From positions 1-14,341 of the forward strand of contig DFKQ01000059.1 of NCBI GenBank assembly GCA_002373875.1: a DNA stretch of 14,341 nt, written 5' to 3'. Shown piece by piece: positions 1 to 7,713 of the stretch. Below the pieces are notes generated by a model. The model ran no database searches. It had not been told where the DNA came from and worked only from the letters and a program-made list of their open reading frames with translations. Each line of letters begins with the position of its first letter. Position 1 is the first letter of the stretch. Both the position numbers and the translations under genes were made by a program. Origin of the DNA: Lachnospiraceae bacterium UBA3641 (GTDB lineage Bacteria > Bacillota > Clostridia > Lachnospirales > Lachnospiraceae).

Positions 1-156
1 TACTGGGTACAGCTTGAGATAGCATTTACCAAGGTGTGGAACGGGGCTGATCCCGATGAAACCTTAAGGGAGCTTAATGATACGATAGGAGAACAGATAG
101 ATGAACTCGAACAGCATGTACTGACACAGGAATCGATCAAGGTCGGTATAGATTGA
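1..156 (+). CDS. C-terminal end of a probable ABC-transporter extracellular solute-binding protein (partial)
   Basis: The frame is open from the first base and ends with TGA at 154-156, giving 51 residues that begin YWVQLEIAFTKVWNGADPDE. A W/Y-rich helix, then 'NGADPDETLRELNDTI' and a helical acidic tail, is the usual ending of family-1 (sugar-type) solute-binding proteins, where the C-terminal helix reads roughly 'al..vl.G..speeal..l...'. Such a protein would bind a sugar or oligosaccharide outside the membrane and deliver it to an ABC permease. Only the tail is present, so neither substrate nor lipobox can be seen. The 96 bp to the next gene suggest a separate unit, although no terminator hairpin is visible. 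The family assignment rests on a short stretch and is moderate. Confidence 0.5.
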   Translation, partial: YWVQLEIAFTKVWNGADPDETLRELNDTIGEQIDELEQHVLTQESIKVGID

Positions 157-252
157 GAGTTCACAGAATAAACACTTTTTTATCACTTTTTTCTCAAATT
201 GATGATTTATCCTAGGATCATAGAACGAAACAGATCCAGGGAGGTGTAAGCT
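157..252 (+). promoter_or_regulatory. Intergenic leader upstream of the HtrA-type protease
   Basis: This 96-bp gap holds two direct copies of CACTTTTTT (173-181 and 184-192), a perfect 10-bp palindrome ATCCTAGGAT (209-218), and a strong ribosome binding site AGGGAGGTG (238-246) six bases before the ATG at 253. TTGATG (199-204) followed 16 bp later by TAGAAC (221-226) is the best sigma-A-like pair, but it is weak. The palindrome lies between those hexamers and could be an operator; this is inference only. No rho-independent terminator for the upstream gene is evident. Confidence 0.3.
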
Positions 253-1749
253 ATGTATGAATATTACGATCATGAGAACAGAAATATTTCGAATGGGAAT
301 GAAGTGATTATCGAAGAACCTGTAAGAAGCAGTACAGCTGATAGCAAGTCAGCAAGGAAGAAAGAAAAAAAGGAAAAGAAGGTAAAGTGGTTCACCTGCG
401 TGGCCTACGCCTTGGTATTCGGACTCGTTGCGGGAGGAACCTTTCAGGGTGTTAATCTGGCAGGTGATCTTATACGCGGCAAGCTCGGAATAAGCAGCTC
501 AGATATAGGAAGCAGCAGTGATACCCTCAGTAACAGGGAGACAACCCTTAAATCCTCCGAGAGTGAGGAGAAGGAAGTAAAGAGTACACAGGAGAAGGCG
601 AAAGTCAATAAATCCTCAGATCCTGTACAGCTTGCTTCATCGGGAACGCTTGATGTATCGACGGTGGCGAAAAATGCAATGCCTTCGATAGTATCTATCA
701 CAAATAAGAGCGTTCAGGAAGTACGATCAATATTCGGACGGGGAATCCGTGAATATCAGAGCGTGAGCGCAGGCTCGGGTATCATCGTCGGTAAAAATGA
801 TGATGAGCTGCTCTTGGTAACAAACAATCATGTTGTTGAAGGCGCCAAGCAGCTGTCGGTCAGCTTTATAGATGATGAGGTGTATGAAGCGATAATAAAG
901 GGTACCGACAAGGAAAACGATCTTGCGGTCATAGCTGTTAAATTATCCGATATAAAGGACAGCACCATGGATGAGATAGCAATTGCCACCATGGGTGATT
1001 CTGAGGAACTTCGTATAGGTCAGCAGGTTGTGGCGATAGGAAATGCACTCGGATACGGTCAGTCGGTAACAACCGGTATTATTTCGGCTCTCGAGCGTGA
1101 AGTTGAGATAGATAATCTTGCAAGTAAGCTGATCCAGACGGATGCGGCCATAAATCCCGGCAATTCCGGCGGAGCTCTTCTGAACATGAAGGGAGAGGTC
1201 ATAGGGATCAATTCAGCCAAGTTCGCATCGTCGCAGGTTGAAGGTATGGGTTATGCGATCCCTGTTTCGACAGCGACACCGATCATAGAGGATCTTATGA
1301 ACCGTAAGACCAGAGAACTTGTAGACAAGGCAGATGCGAGTTATCTGGGTATTGCCGGAGTAGCGGTAAGTCAGGAGGCATCCGAGGCTTACAACATTCC
1401 CGAAGGAATATATGTTTCCGAGGTTACCAAGGATGGTCCTGCTGAAAAGGCCGGCATAGCCAAGGGTGATATAATCAAGAAATTCGATGGTGTAACGGTA
1501 TCATCAATGAGTGAGATAAAGGAACAGCTCAAGTACTATAAGGCCGGTGAAACAGTAAAGGTAATGGTTAAGAGAGCTGACGGAAGTGAGTACAAGGATG
1601 TATCGGTTTCGGTTACTCTGGGTAAGAAATCCGAGTCAGACCTTAAGGATGAAGAAGAGACAGATGACACGGATGAGGAGGAAGAAAGCGGATACGGTGA
1701 CGATGACGGCAGCTACTATATCGATCCCTTCTCGATATTCGGATATTAA
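253..1749 (+). CDS. htrA: Membrane-anchored HtrA/DegP-type serine protease with one PDZ domain
   Basis: The 498-residue protein is an envelope quality-control protease of the trypsin-like S1C family. Residues 1-45 are a charged cytoplasmic stretch ending in a Lys-rich segment, 46-70 form one membrane anchor, and 75-135 are a Ser/Lys/Glu-rich linker. The protease domain (about 137-350) shows the complete triad: His193 in TNNHVV, Asp223 in ENDLAV and Ser305 in NPGNSGGALL. A PDZ domain follows (about 364-457, with 'GIYVSEVTKDGPAEKAGIAKGD'-like binding-loop residues), so substrate recognition is probably by exposed C-termini. The end is an acidic Asp/Glu tail (464-486) closing with aromatic residues (YYIDPFSIFGY), not typical of the family. 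The start at 253 is set by AGGGAGGTG. The next gene begins 8 bp after the stop, so the two are probably co-transcribed. Catalytic competence is predicted from intact motifs. Confidence 0.95.
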   Translation: MYEYYDHENRNISNGNEVIIEEPVRSSTADSKSARKKEKKEKKVKWFTCVAYALVFGLVAGGTFQGVNLAGDLIRGKLGISSSDIGSSSDTLSNRETTLKSSESEEKEVKSTQEKAKVNKSSDPVQLASSGTLDVSTVAKNAMPSIVSITNKSVQEVRSIFGRGIREYQSVSAGSGIIVGKNDDELLLVTNNHVVEGAKQLSVSFIDDEVYEAIIKGTDKENDLAVIAVKLSDIKDSTMDEIAIATMGDSEELRIGQQVVAIGNALGYGQSVTTGIISALEREVEIDNLASKLIQTDAAINPGNSGGALLNMKGEVIGINSAKFASSQVEGMGYAIPVSTATPIIEDLMNRKTRELVDKADASYLGIAGVAVSQEASEAYNIPEGIYVSEVTKDGPAEKAGIAKGDIIKKFDGVTVSSMSEIKEQLKYYKAGETVKVMVKRADGSEYKDVSVSVTLGKKSESDLKDEEETDDTDEEEESGYGDDDGSYYIDPFSIFGY

Positions 1750-1757
1750 GGAGTTAT

Positions 1758-3851
1758 ATGGAAGTTAATCAGATAAATCTGACATCCACAATAAGTATTC
1801 CGAAAGGTAATTTTGATTTCGTCATGGAGGCAACCCACAATGAGCAGCTCTATCTGGGTTGCCTTAATGCCGAAAGGTGCATGATGACAGACTATGATGC
1901 CTGCCTTAAGGGCCTGCGGCGGTCGATCGAGATGCTGGGGATCGAGCTGGAGAAATGGAGCAGGGCAGAGGTCAATAATATTTCTCCCGAGGAGGCTTTA
2001 AAGAGTATCTTTCTTGATTTAAAGAGGTTGAAGTCGCCTAAGGGCGGGAAGAAGGAGAGGCGTCGTCTCAGTAAGAAGAATTTCTATATCCGGCATGTGA
2101 TCGATTTTGAAAAAAAGGATCATGAAGAGGTCACCAGGAAACAGATCGGTGAATTTGTTGAAGCCTATTCATCGGTATACCCTTATTCAATAGATGAGGG
2201 TGATATAAAAAACGATGATATCAAGAGTATAGCTTATGATATGTATGCAAGGTGTTCACGACCGCTTACCGACAAGGGATGCGGTACAAAGGAGGACTGC
2301 GAGAATCTTGTCATGCTGTTTCATAAGCTTCTTTGTCTTTTGAATTATGTTCAGGAACCATATGATATAGAGCTTACCCCGATAGAAGATTATTATCCCA
2401 TTCCCTATGAGCTTTATGAAAAGCTTAATCTGATAAGAGGCAGTAACGTAAAGATATATGTATCGGAGGATGGCAAGACCTATTATATGCTCAAGCGTAA
2501 GGATATCGAGTTTCTTGATATTCTGGATCCGGTGATATACAGGGAACGGATGCAGGAGCTTGATAAGCTTGATACCCTTTGGAGGAGGCTTAGTAGTCTT
2601 CCGGGATACGGGTCCCACATGGGGATCGAGGTCGGAACCCATGACTACAGGAGGATGGTTTTTGAATTTGTCGGACGGCCTCAGGCAATGACGCAGAAGT
2701 TCATTGAAAAACTGGATGAGAAGAGCAAAAGGGAGGAACTTGTAAGGGAACTAATAAGGCTAATAAGGATAATGCATGAGACGGAACCATCCATGTCACA
2801 TAAAAGACTTAATCCAGAATGTATATACATATGCGAAAAGAGACAGGGAATGATCCCGTATATCGTCGGCTTCGATAATGTGCGCCAGTCATCTGCTAAG
2901 GCTGATTATCCCATCAGAGGTATGTTGGATGATTATTTCAATTCGATAAACCTTCAAAAATTTACAGCTCCTGAGATACGGAACGGAGGCGATATAAAGG
3001 ATACCGACGGAAGGAAGGCTGATATTTATTCCTTAGGTAAGCTGATCAAGTATATCTACGGAAGGGACGAGAACCGGGTAAAGGATTATGTGGAACAGCT
3101 TATAGTAAAGGATCCATTAAACAGGCCTTCGATAACTGACGCGTCAAGGCTTTTTGATGACGAGGTTGTTGATTTCGAACCTACGGTGACCTTCGGCGCC
3201 GGGATCATTGACGAATTCAGGCTCTTAATATATACGCCTTTCCATGGATTCGATAATTATACGGTCAGGGATACCGTAACCCTGGGAAGAATGTTCTCAT
3301 CCGGAGGAACCGATATAAAGGTGGATTCCCCCATTGCATCAAGGACACACGGAAGGTTTGTAAAAAACGGGTCCGGGTTTGAGTACATTGACATGCTCAG
3401 TACCAACGGAACCTTTATAAATAATGTTCTCTACGGTGTTCAGAGGGGAGGACGGTCCGATGCCAAGCCGGTGGAGATCGGTGATATATTAAAGATCGAC
3501 CATCCTGAATTTAAGAACACTCATCGCAACGCGGTATTCATGTTTGTCCTTGCCCCGTCCCATCATGAGATGATAGAGAAGACAATAGATATGGTGGATG
3601 GCATGGATATATCCATAGGCCGTAAGGATTGCGATGTTATCCTGCCCAACAACCGGGTATCAAAGAGACATGCAAGGTTTGTCATGAAAGACCTTAAGCT
3701 CTATATACAGGATCTTAATTCCACAAACGGTGTATATGTAAACGGTAAAAAGATTGACAGGCCGGCTCTTCTGCATGCCACGGATAATGTCCGCATAGAG
3801 GATTATATCTTTATAGTATCAGGCAGGAAAATACATTATTATGCCGAGTAA
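1758..3851 (+). CDS. Protein with a degenerate kinase-like domain and two C-terminal FHA domains
   Basis: This is a 697-residue, apparently cytoplasmic protein. Residues 1-220 match nothing I recognise. Residues about 230-465 follow the protein-kinase order in decayed form: TYYMLKRKD (Lys246/248 at the place of the ATP-binding Lys), a helix with Glu263, 'VFEFVGRP' as hinge, HKRLNPEC (348-355) where HRDLKPEN is expected, GFD (371-373) for DFG, APE (404-406), ADIYSLG (421-427) and DPLNRPS (452-458). The catalytic Asp is Arg350, so phosphotransfer is unlikely and a pseudokinase role fits better. FHA1 (about 500-580) has GR510-511, SRTH528-531 and STNGT548-552. FHA2 (about 612-690) has GR621-622, SKRH635-638 and NSTNG654-658. 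FHA domains bind phosphothreonine. AAGGAG (1748-1753) overlaps the htrA stop and sets the start. Pairing with htrA suggests a shared envelope or signalling role; the partner kinase is not in the window. Confidence 0.85.
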   Translation: MEVNQINLTSTISIPKGNFDFVMEATHNEQLYLGCLNAERCMMTDYDACLKGLRRSIEMLGIELEKWSRAEVNNISPEEALKSIFLDLKRLKSPKGGKKERRRLSKKNFYIRHVIDFEKKDHEEVTRKQIGEFVEAYSSVYPYSIDEGDIKNDDIKSIAYDMYARCSRPLTDKGCGTKEDCENLVMLFHKLLCLLNYVQEPYDIELTPIEDYYPIPYELYEKLNLIRGSNVKIYVSEDGKTYYMLKRKDIEFLDILDPVIYRERMQELDKLDTLWRRLSSLPGYGSHMGIEVGTHDYRRMVFEFVGRPQAMTQKFIEKLDEKSKREELVRELIRLIRIMHETEPSMSHKRLNPECIYICEKRQGMIPYIVGFDNVRQSSAKADYPIRGMLDDYFNSINLQKFTAPEIRNGGDIKDTDGRKADIYSLGKLIKYIYGRDENRVKDYVEQLIVKDPLNRPSITDASRLFDDEVVDFEPTVTFGAGIIDEFRLLIYTPFHGFDNYTVRDTVTLGRMFSSGGTDIKVDSPIASRTHGRFVKNGSGFEYIDMLSTNGTFINNVLYGVQRGGRSDAKPVEIGDILKIDHPEFKNTHRNAVFMFVLAPSHHEMIEKTIDMVDGMDISIGRKDCDVILPNNRVSKRHARFVMKDLKLYIQDLNSTNGVYVNGKKIDRPALLHATDNVRIEDYIFIVSGRKIHYYAE

Positions 3852-3872
3852 AATCATTTTGCAAATTTAACT

Positions 3873-3900
3873 TTATTGTAACAATAATATGTGTTAAAAT
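3873..3900 (+). promoter_or_regulatory. Candidate promoter/operator of the comEA operon
   Basis: A perfect inverted repeat TTATTGT-A-ACAATAA occupies 3873-3887. Five bases later comes an extended -10 element, TG (3892-3893), one base, TAAAAT (3895-3900). A -35 at the 17-bp position would be TTTATT, which is poor, as expected for an extended -10 promoter. Transcription would start near 3907, leaving about 30 bases of leader before the ATG at 3937. The palindrome would lie at about -34 to -20, where a bound protein would block or recruit polymerase. The elements are visible; their function is inferred. Confidence 0.5.
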
Positions 3901-3936
3901 CATCCTTGCATGAAGGTCTGCCGGAACGGAGATCTT

Positions 3937-4578
3937 ATGAAAAAAAATATATTGGTTTTTACTGTAGTTTTTATCCTGTCTTCAGCCCTTATATCTTTTG
4001 TCGGATGCAGTGACGATGAGGCGGTCATTTTGCTTGACGGGGAACGTTTCTTAGAGGATTCACAGACTGATATTGATAGCGGGCAGCCCGAGGGTGTAGC
4101 AGGTGTGCCGGATGATCCAATGGAAATAAAGGTACCTGAGGACGTGACGGTATATGTCTGCGGGGCGGTCAGGAATCCGGAAGTCTATACACTTGAATCC
4201 GGTTTGAGGATAATTGATGCCGTTAATGCGGCAGGAGGATTCAGGGAAGATGCGGATGAGTGTTATGTAAACCTCGCCACTCTTCTTGCCGACGGGCAGA
4301 GGATATATATACCGACCCGGGAGGAAACGGCGGGATCTGCTGTGAATCTTATTTCAGAAGGTATGGATGGGTCATTGGAGGGCGATAATAAGGTTAACAT
4401 AAACACTGCGGATGCGGCTGAGCTTATGACCCTGCCCGGGATTGGGGAAGCCAAGGCTATGCTTATCATGGAATACCGAACAAAAAACGGAAGGTTCGGT
4501 ACGATCGAGGATATCATGAAGATAAGCGGGATAAAGGAAGGGATGTTCAACAGGATAAAGGACAGGATCTGCATATAG
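3937..4578 (+). CDS. comEA: ComEA-type DNA-binding lipoprotein (SLBB + helix-hairpin-helix)
   Basis: ComEA is the extracytoplasmic double-stranded DNA receptor of competence, handing DNA to the ComEC channel. With the start at 3937 the protein has 213 residues. A typical lipoprotein signal (Lys-Lys, hydrophobic 5-19, lipobox FVGC with Cys24) is followed by a linker, an SLBB/Gram-positive ComEA domain (about 65-127, 'VYVCGAVRNPEVYTL...GGF') and a C-terminal ComEA-type helix-hairpin-helix pair (about 152-213, with VNINTADAAELMTLPGIG and ISGIK). An in-frame ATG at 3910 would add nine residues, but it has no ribosome binding site, would start within about three bases of the predicted transcript end, and would push charged residues ahead of the signal peptide. 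GGAG (3928-3931) supports 3937. Lipid anchoring replaces the membrane helix of the Bacillus protein. It is followed 13 bp later by the response regulator. Confidence 0.9.
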   Translation: MKKNILVFTVVFILSSALISFVGCSDDEAVILLDGERFLEDSQTDIDSGQPEGVAGVPDDPMEIKVPEDVTVYVCGAVRNPEVYTLESGLRIIDAVNAAGGFREDADECYVNLATLLADGQRIYIPTREETAGSAVNLISEGMDGSLEGDNKVNINTADAAELMTLPGIGEAKAMLIMEYRTKNGRFGTIEDIMKISGIKEGMFNRIKDRICI

Positions 4579-4591
4579 AAAGAGGATAATC

Positions 4592-5278
4592 ATGAAGGTT
4601 CTTGTGGTGGATGATGAGAAGGCTATCGTCAAGGGTCTGATGTTCGGCATACAGGATGATGAAACATCGGTATATTGTGCCTATGATGGTGAAGAAGCCC
4701 TTAATATGATAAGGAACGACGATTATGATATCGTTCTGCTGGATGTAATGCTTCCAAAGATGGATGGGTTTGAAGTATGCAAAATGGTCAGGGAATTCTC
4801 CAGAGTTCCCATAATAATGCTGACTGCAAAGAATGATGATGAAGACAAGATATCGGGGCTTAATTGCGGGGCGGATGATTATGTCACCAAGCCCTTTAAT
4901 ATTAAAGAGGTCAAGGCCCGTATCGATGCTGTTTTAAGAAGGACCGGAGCAACCGGATCGGGTAAGAAGGATAATGATAATGTGCTTGAAATAAGCGACA
5001 TTCGGCTGGAACGGTCCAATAAACGTCTCTATATTGCGGGCAGGGAGGTATATATCACCATTAAGGAATTTGAGGTACTCGATCTGTTGGCAAGTAATCC
5101 GGGTCAGGTATACAGCAGGGATAAGCTGTTGGAGCTTGTCTGGGGACTCGATCACCCGGGCGGGTCGAGAACGGTTGATGTACATGTAAGAAGGCTTCGC
5201 GAAAAGATAGAGACTGATCCCGGCGATCCCAAATATGTTCAGACTAAGTGGGGTGTGGGATACTATTTCAATGGTTAA
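4592..5278 (+). CDS. OmpR/PhoB-family response regulator
   Basis: This 228-residue transcription regulator belongs to a two-component system. The receiver domain (1-117) has the acidic pair Asp7-Asp8, the phospho-acceptor Asp51 in LLDVMLPKMDG, Thr78 in IIMLTAK and Lys100 in VTKPF. The effector is a winged helix-turn-helix (about 131-227) with the family signatures 'LTxKEFEVLDLLASNPG'-like (here ITIKEF), 'SRDKLLELVWG', RTVDVHVRRLREKI and GVGYYF. All switch residues are intact. The ribosome binding site AGAGGA lies at 4581-4586. The stop codon overlaps the start of the sensor kinase gene by 8 bp, so the two are translationally coupled and clearly partners. Sitting between comEA and the GerMN lipoprotein, it probably controls this operon or envelope genes; its targets cannot be told from the sequence. 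Confidence 0.95.
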   Translation: MKVLVVDDEKAIVKGLMFGIQDDETSVYCAYDGEEALNMIRNDDYDIVLLDVMLPKMDGFEVCKMVREFSRVPIIMLTAKNDDEDKISGLNCGADDYVTKPFNIKEVKARIDAVLRRTGATGSGKKDNDNVLEISDIRLERSNKRLYIAGREVYITIKEFEVLDLLASNPGQVYSRDKLLELVWGLDHPGGSRTVDVHVRRLREKIETDPGDPKYVQTKWGVGYYFNG

Positions 5279-6803
5279 GGAACGCATCCACAACAGAAGG
5301 TTTTTTAAGAGTCTGGGACTTCGTTTTTTTCTGGCAATATGCGCAGTCGGTATTATTCCCGGCGTGATCCTTAGGAGTATACTGCTGGGCTCTTACGAAT
5401 CGCGGGCTGTTTCGGTACGTATCTCGGAAGTTCAGAATCAGTGTACGATCCTTGCAGATCATCTGGTGACCTACGGGTATTTAAATGACCAGTCCTCGGA
5501 GGTTGTTAACGCGGAGCTGGAACAATTCTCATCACTCTATGACGGCCGTATAATGGTCATCGACAGTGCTCTGAAGATAATAAAGGATACATATTCAATA
5601 AGTCAGGGTAAGATAATGATCTCGGAAGAGGTCCTTAAATGCTTTGACAAGACTTCTATTTCCAAGCACGATAAAAAGAATCAATACATTGAGATAACGA
5701 CTCCCATAATAGACAGGGGATCCGGTGATGTTATAGGGGTTATCCTTACAAGTGTTTCCACGGATAATATTGTGGCAACCATAGGGATAATGGGATATAA
5801 GGCCTACCTGTTCATAGTTATCGCAGGCCTTGTCAGCATATCCTTTGCCCTCTTTGTTTCGGTCAATCTCATTAAACCCTTCAGGGCCATAAATACGGCG
5901 ATAATCCAGGTTGAGGAGGGATTTACCGAGGAGAAGATATCAGTTCCTGTCTATAACGAGACAGAAGCCATAGCGGCATCCTTCAATAAGCTGATGGATA
6001 AGATGAATACTCTTGAAGCGTCAAGGCAGGAGTTTGTATCAAATGTGTCTCATGAGCTCAAGACTCCGATAACCTCAATAAAAGTCCTGGCGGATTCTCT
6101 TATAGAGGGGGAGAATGTACCGATAGAGATATACAGGGAATTCATGGAGGATATTACTAAGGAGGTCGACAGGGAGGATAAGATAATCAACGACCTGCTG
6201 TCACTTGTGAAACTGGATAAGAAAGCCGGTTCCCTCATGAACATAAGCTCGGTGGATATAAATTCCATGATCGAAGATATACTGAAAAGGATAAGACCCA
6301 TCGCGGATAAGAGTAAAGTTGAACTGATCTTTGAGAGCATCCGCCCCGTAACTGCCCAGATCGATGAGATCAAGATGTCACTGGCCATAATGAATGTTAT
6401 AGAAAATGCAATCAAATACAACAGGGAGAATGGCTGGGTAAGGGTGACCCTTGATGCCGACCATCAGTTTTTTACGCTTCTTGTGGCCGATTCCGGCATG
6501 GGAATACCCGAAGAGTCGCAGGCCCATATATTCGAGAGGTTCTACAGGGTGGACAAGTCCCATTCAAGAGAGATAGGAGGAACGGGTCTGGGCCTGGCCA
6601 TAACCAGGGGTACGATCATGATGCATGACGGGGCCATTAAGGTGGAGAGTTCGGAAGGCGTTGGTACTACATTTACAATAAAGGTTCCGCTTACTGTGGC
6701 CGTGACAACCCATAAAGAGACTGAGGAGCCGGGCAGGAAGAGGTATTTAAGACGGGAGAAAAAAGGCGTTAAGAAGAATGAAAAAGAATATAAAACCGAT
6801 TAG
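5271..6803 (+). CDS. Membrane sensor histidine kinase (HAMP-HisKA-HATPase)
   Basis: The protein has 510 residues from the ATG at 5271. An ATG at 5235 in the same frame has no ribosome binding site and would add twelve residues ahead of the basic N-terminus, so 5271 is preferred (GTGGGA about 10 bases upstream, overlap with the regulator stop). Membrane helix 1 spans about 15-38. An extracytoplasmic sensor domain of about 135 residues (39-175) ends in 'VIGVILTSVSTDNI', like dCache/sCache-type sensors. Helix 2 spans about 177-200, HAMP about 200-250. HisKA has His261 in SNVSHELKTPITSIK. The ATPase has N379 in NVIENAIKYN, DSGMGIP (407-413), FERFYRVD (421-428) and GGTGLGLAI (436-444). A basic tail (about 488-510) runs 26 bp into the next gene. 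It should phosphorylate the regulator encoded just upstream. The stimulus is unknown; cell-envelope status is a reasonable guess. Confidence 0.95.
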   Translation: MVKERIHNRRFFKSLGLRFFLAICAVGIIPGVILRSILLGSYESRAVSVRISEVQNQCTILADHLVTYGYLNDQSSEVVNAELEQFSSLYDGRIMVIDSALKIIKDTYSISQGKIMISEEVLKCFDKTSISKHDKKNQYIEITTPIIDRGSGDVIGVILTSVSTDNIVATIGIMGYKAYLFIVIAGLVSISFALFVSVNLIKPFRAINTAIIQVEEGFTEEKISVPVYNETEAIAASFNKLMDKMNTLEASRQEFVSNVSHELKTPITSIKVLADSLIEGENVPIEIYREFMEDITKEVDREDKIINDLLSLVKLDKKAGSLMNISSVDINSMIEDILKRIRPIADKSKVELIFESIRPVTAQIDEIKMSLAIMNVIENAIKYNRENGWVRVTLDADHQFFTLLVADSGMGIPEESQAHIFERFYRVDKSHSREIGGTGLGLAITRGTIMMHDGAIKVESSEGVGTTFTIKVPLTVAVTTHKETEEPGRKRYLRREKKGVKKNEKEYKTD

Positions 6804-7710
6804 AATCATATACAGCCTGCTTCTCATCCTGATTTTTACCGCAATGGTCTCATGTAATCCGAAAGGGAATTCCGCGGTTTCTTCCTTCAAGATATATTAT
6901 CTTAACAAAGACGGAATGGGAGTATCGGGCACGGGCTATGATCTTCCCGATGGTGATACCATGGAGATGGTAAGAGAGGTTCTGGATGAACTTAAGAAGC
7001 AACCCTCAGATTATGATCTTCGTCCGGTGATACTGGGTGATGTGTCCGTTAATACGGTCACATTAAACGAAGGAGTGTTGATGATCGATTTTAGCACCGG
7101 ATACATAAAGGATCAGGGCCGGGAGGAGATACTGAGAAGGGCGGCAATAGTAAGAACGCTTGATCAGATTGATGGAGTTGATGAGATATCAATAACCGTT
7201 GACGGATCGCCCCTTAATGATATTAACGGGCTCCCTGTCGGTATGATGACAGCGGATATGTTTATAGATAATGCCGGTGATGAGATCAATTCATATGAAC
7301 GGACAAAGCTTGTTCTGTATTTTGCCAACGAAGAGGGTACAGGCCTTGTGCAGACTACTGAAGCTGTTGCCTATAATTCGAATATTTCCATGGAGAAGCT
7401 TGTTACTGAGCATATCATATCGGGACCGCTTTCCAACGGACTATATCCGGTGACCGATCCCGGTGTGGGTCTGCTTGGTGTTACTACGAAAGATGGTATT
7501 TGTTATGTAAACCTTGGCAAGGAGTTTCTGGTGAAGCAGGGTAAGCTTAGTGACGAGGTTGTGCTCTATGCTTTTGTAAATTCACTGACGGAACTGCCGA
7601 ATATAAATAAGGTTCAGTTTATGATAGATTCGGAAACCGAGATATCCTTTGGGGAGCACTCGTACCTGAATGAACCCTTTGAGAGGAATCTTGAGATAGT
7701 GGAGGATTAA
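6778..7710 (+). CDS. Lipoprotein with two GerMN domains
   Basis: The protein has 310 residues. A signal peptide (Lys/Arg-rich start, hydrophobic 10-22) ends in the lipobox MVSC with Cys26, so the mature protein is lipid-anchored outside the membrane. Two copies of the GerMN (sporulation and spore germination) domain follow: about 36-147 with 'KIYYLNKDGMGV', 'VNTVTLNEGVLMIDFSTGY' and 'GVDEISITVDG', and about 176-297 with 'KLVLYFANEEGTGLV', 'VTTKDGICYVNLGKEF' and 'NKVQFMIDSE'. GerMN domains occur in GerM of spore formers and in LpqB of Actinobacteria, where LpqB modulates the MtrAB two-component system. Here too it sits directly behind a kinase gene, with the start 26 bp inside it, so a role in controlling this kinase is plausible. 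No enzymatic residues are expected. TAA at 7708-7710 touches the comEC start codon. Confidence 0.85.
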   Translation: MKKNIKPIRIIYSLLLILIFTAMVSCNPKGNSAVSSFKIYYLNKDGMGVSGTGYDLPDGDTMEMVREVLDELKKQPSDYDLRPVILGDVSVNTVTLNEGVLMIDFSTGYIKDQGREEILRRAAIVRTLDQIDGVDEISITVDGSPLNDINGLPVGMMTADMFIDNAGDEINSYERTKLVLYFANEEGTGLVQTTEAVAYNSNISMEKLVTEHIISGPLSNGLYPVTDPGVGLLGVTTKDGICYVNLGKEFLVKQGKLSDEVVLYAFVNSLTELPNINKVQFMIDSETEISFGEHSYLNEPFERNLEIVED

Positions 7711-7713
7711 TTG
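7701..7713 (+). promoter_or_regulatory. Ribosome binding site and TTG start codon of comEC
   Basis: GGAGG at 7701-7705 lies inside the last codons of the GerMN gene, five bases before TTG at 7711-7713, which follows the TAA stop directly. No in-frame ATG lies near the N-terminal hydrophobic segment, so TTG is the best start. Stop and start abut, implying translational coupling and reduced initiation efficiency. Confidence 0.75.

Noticed and set aside
1586..1768. Open frame inside the htrA 3' end
   Set aside because: It overlaps a well-supported gene, and its Arg/Met/Thr-rich composition is an out-of-frame shadow of the acidic tail.
3910..3936. Upstream start (ATG 3910) for comEA
   Set aside because: No ribosome binding site and it lies at the predicted transcription start; ATG 3937 gives a standard lipoprotein signal.
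5235..5270. Upstream start (ATG 5235) for the sensor kinase
   Set aside because: No ribosome binding site, a long overlap with the response regulator, and residues untypical ahead of the first membrane helix.
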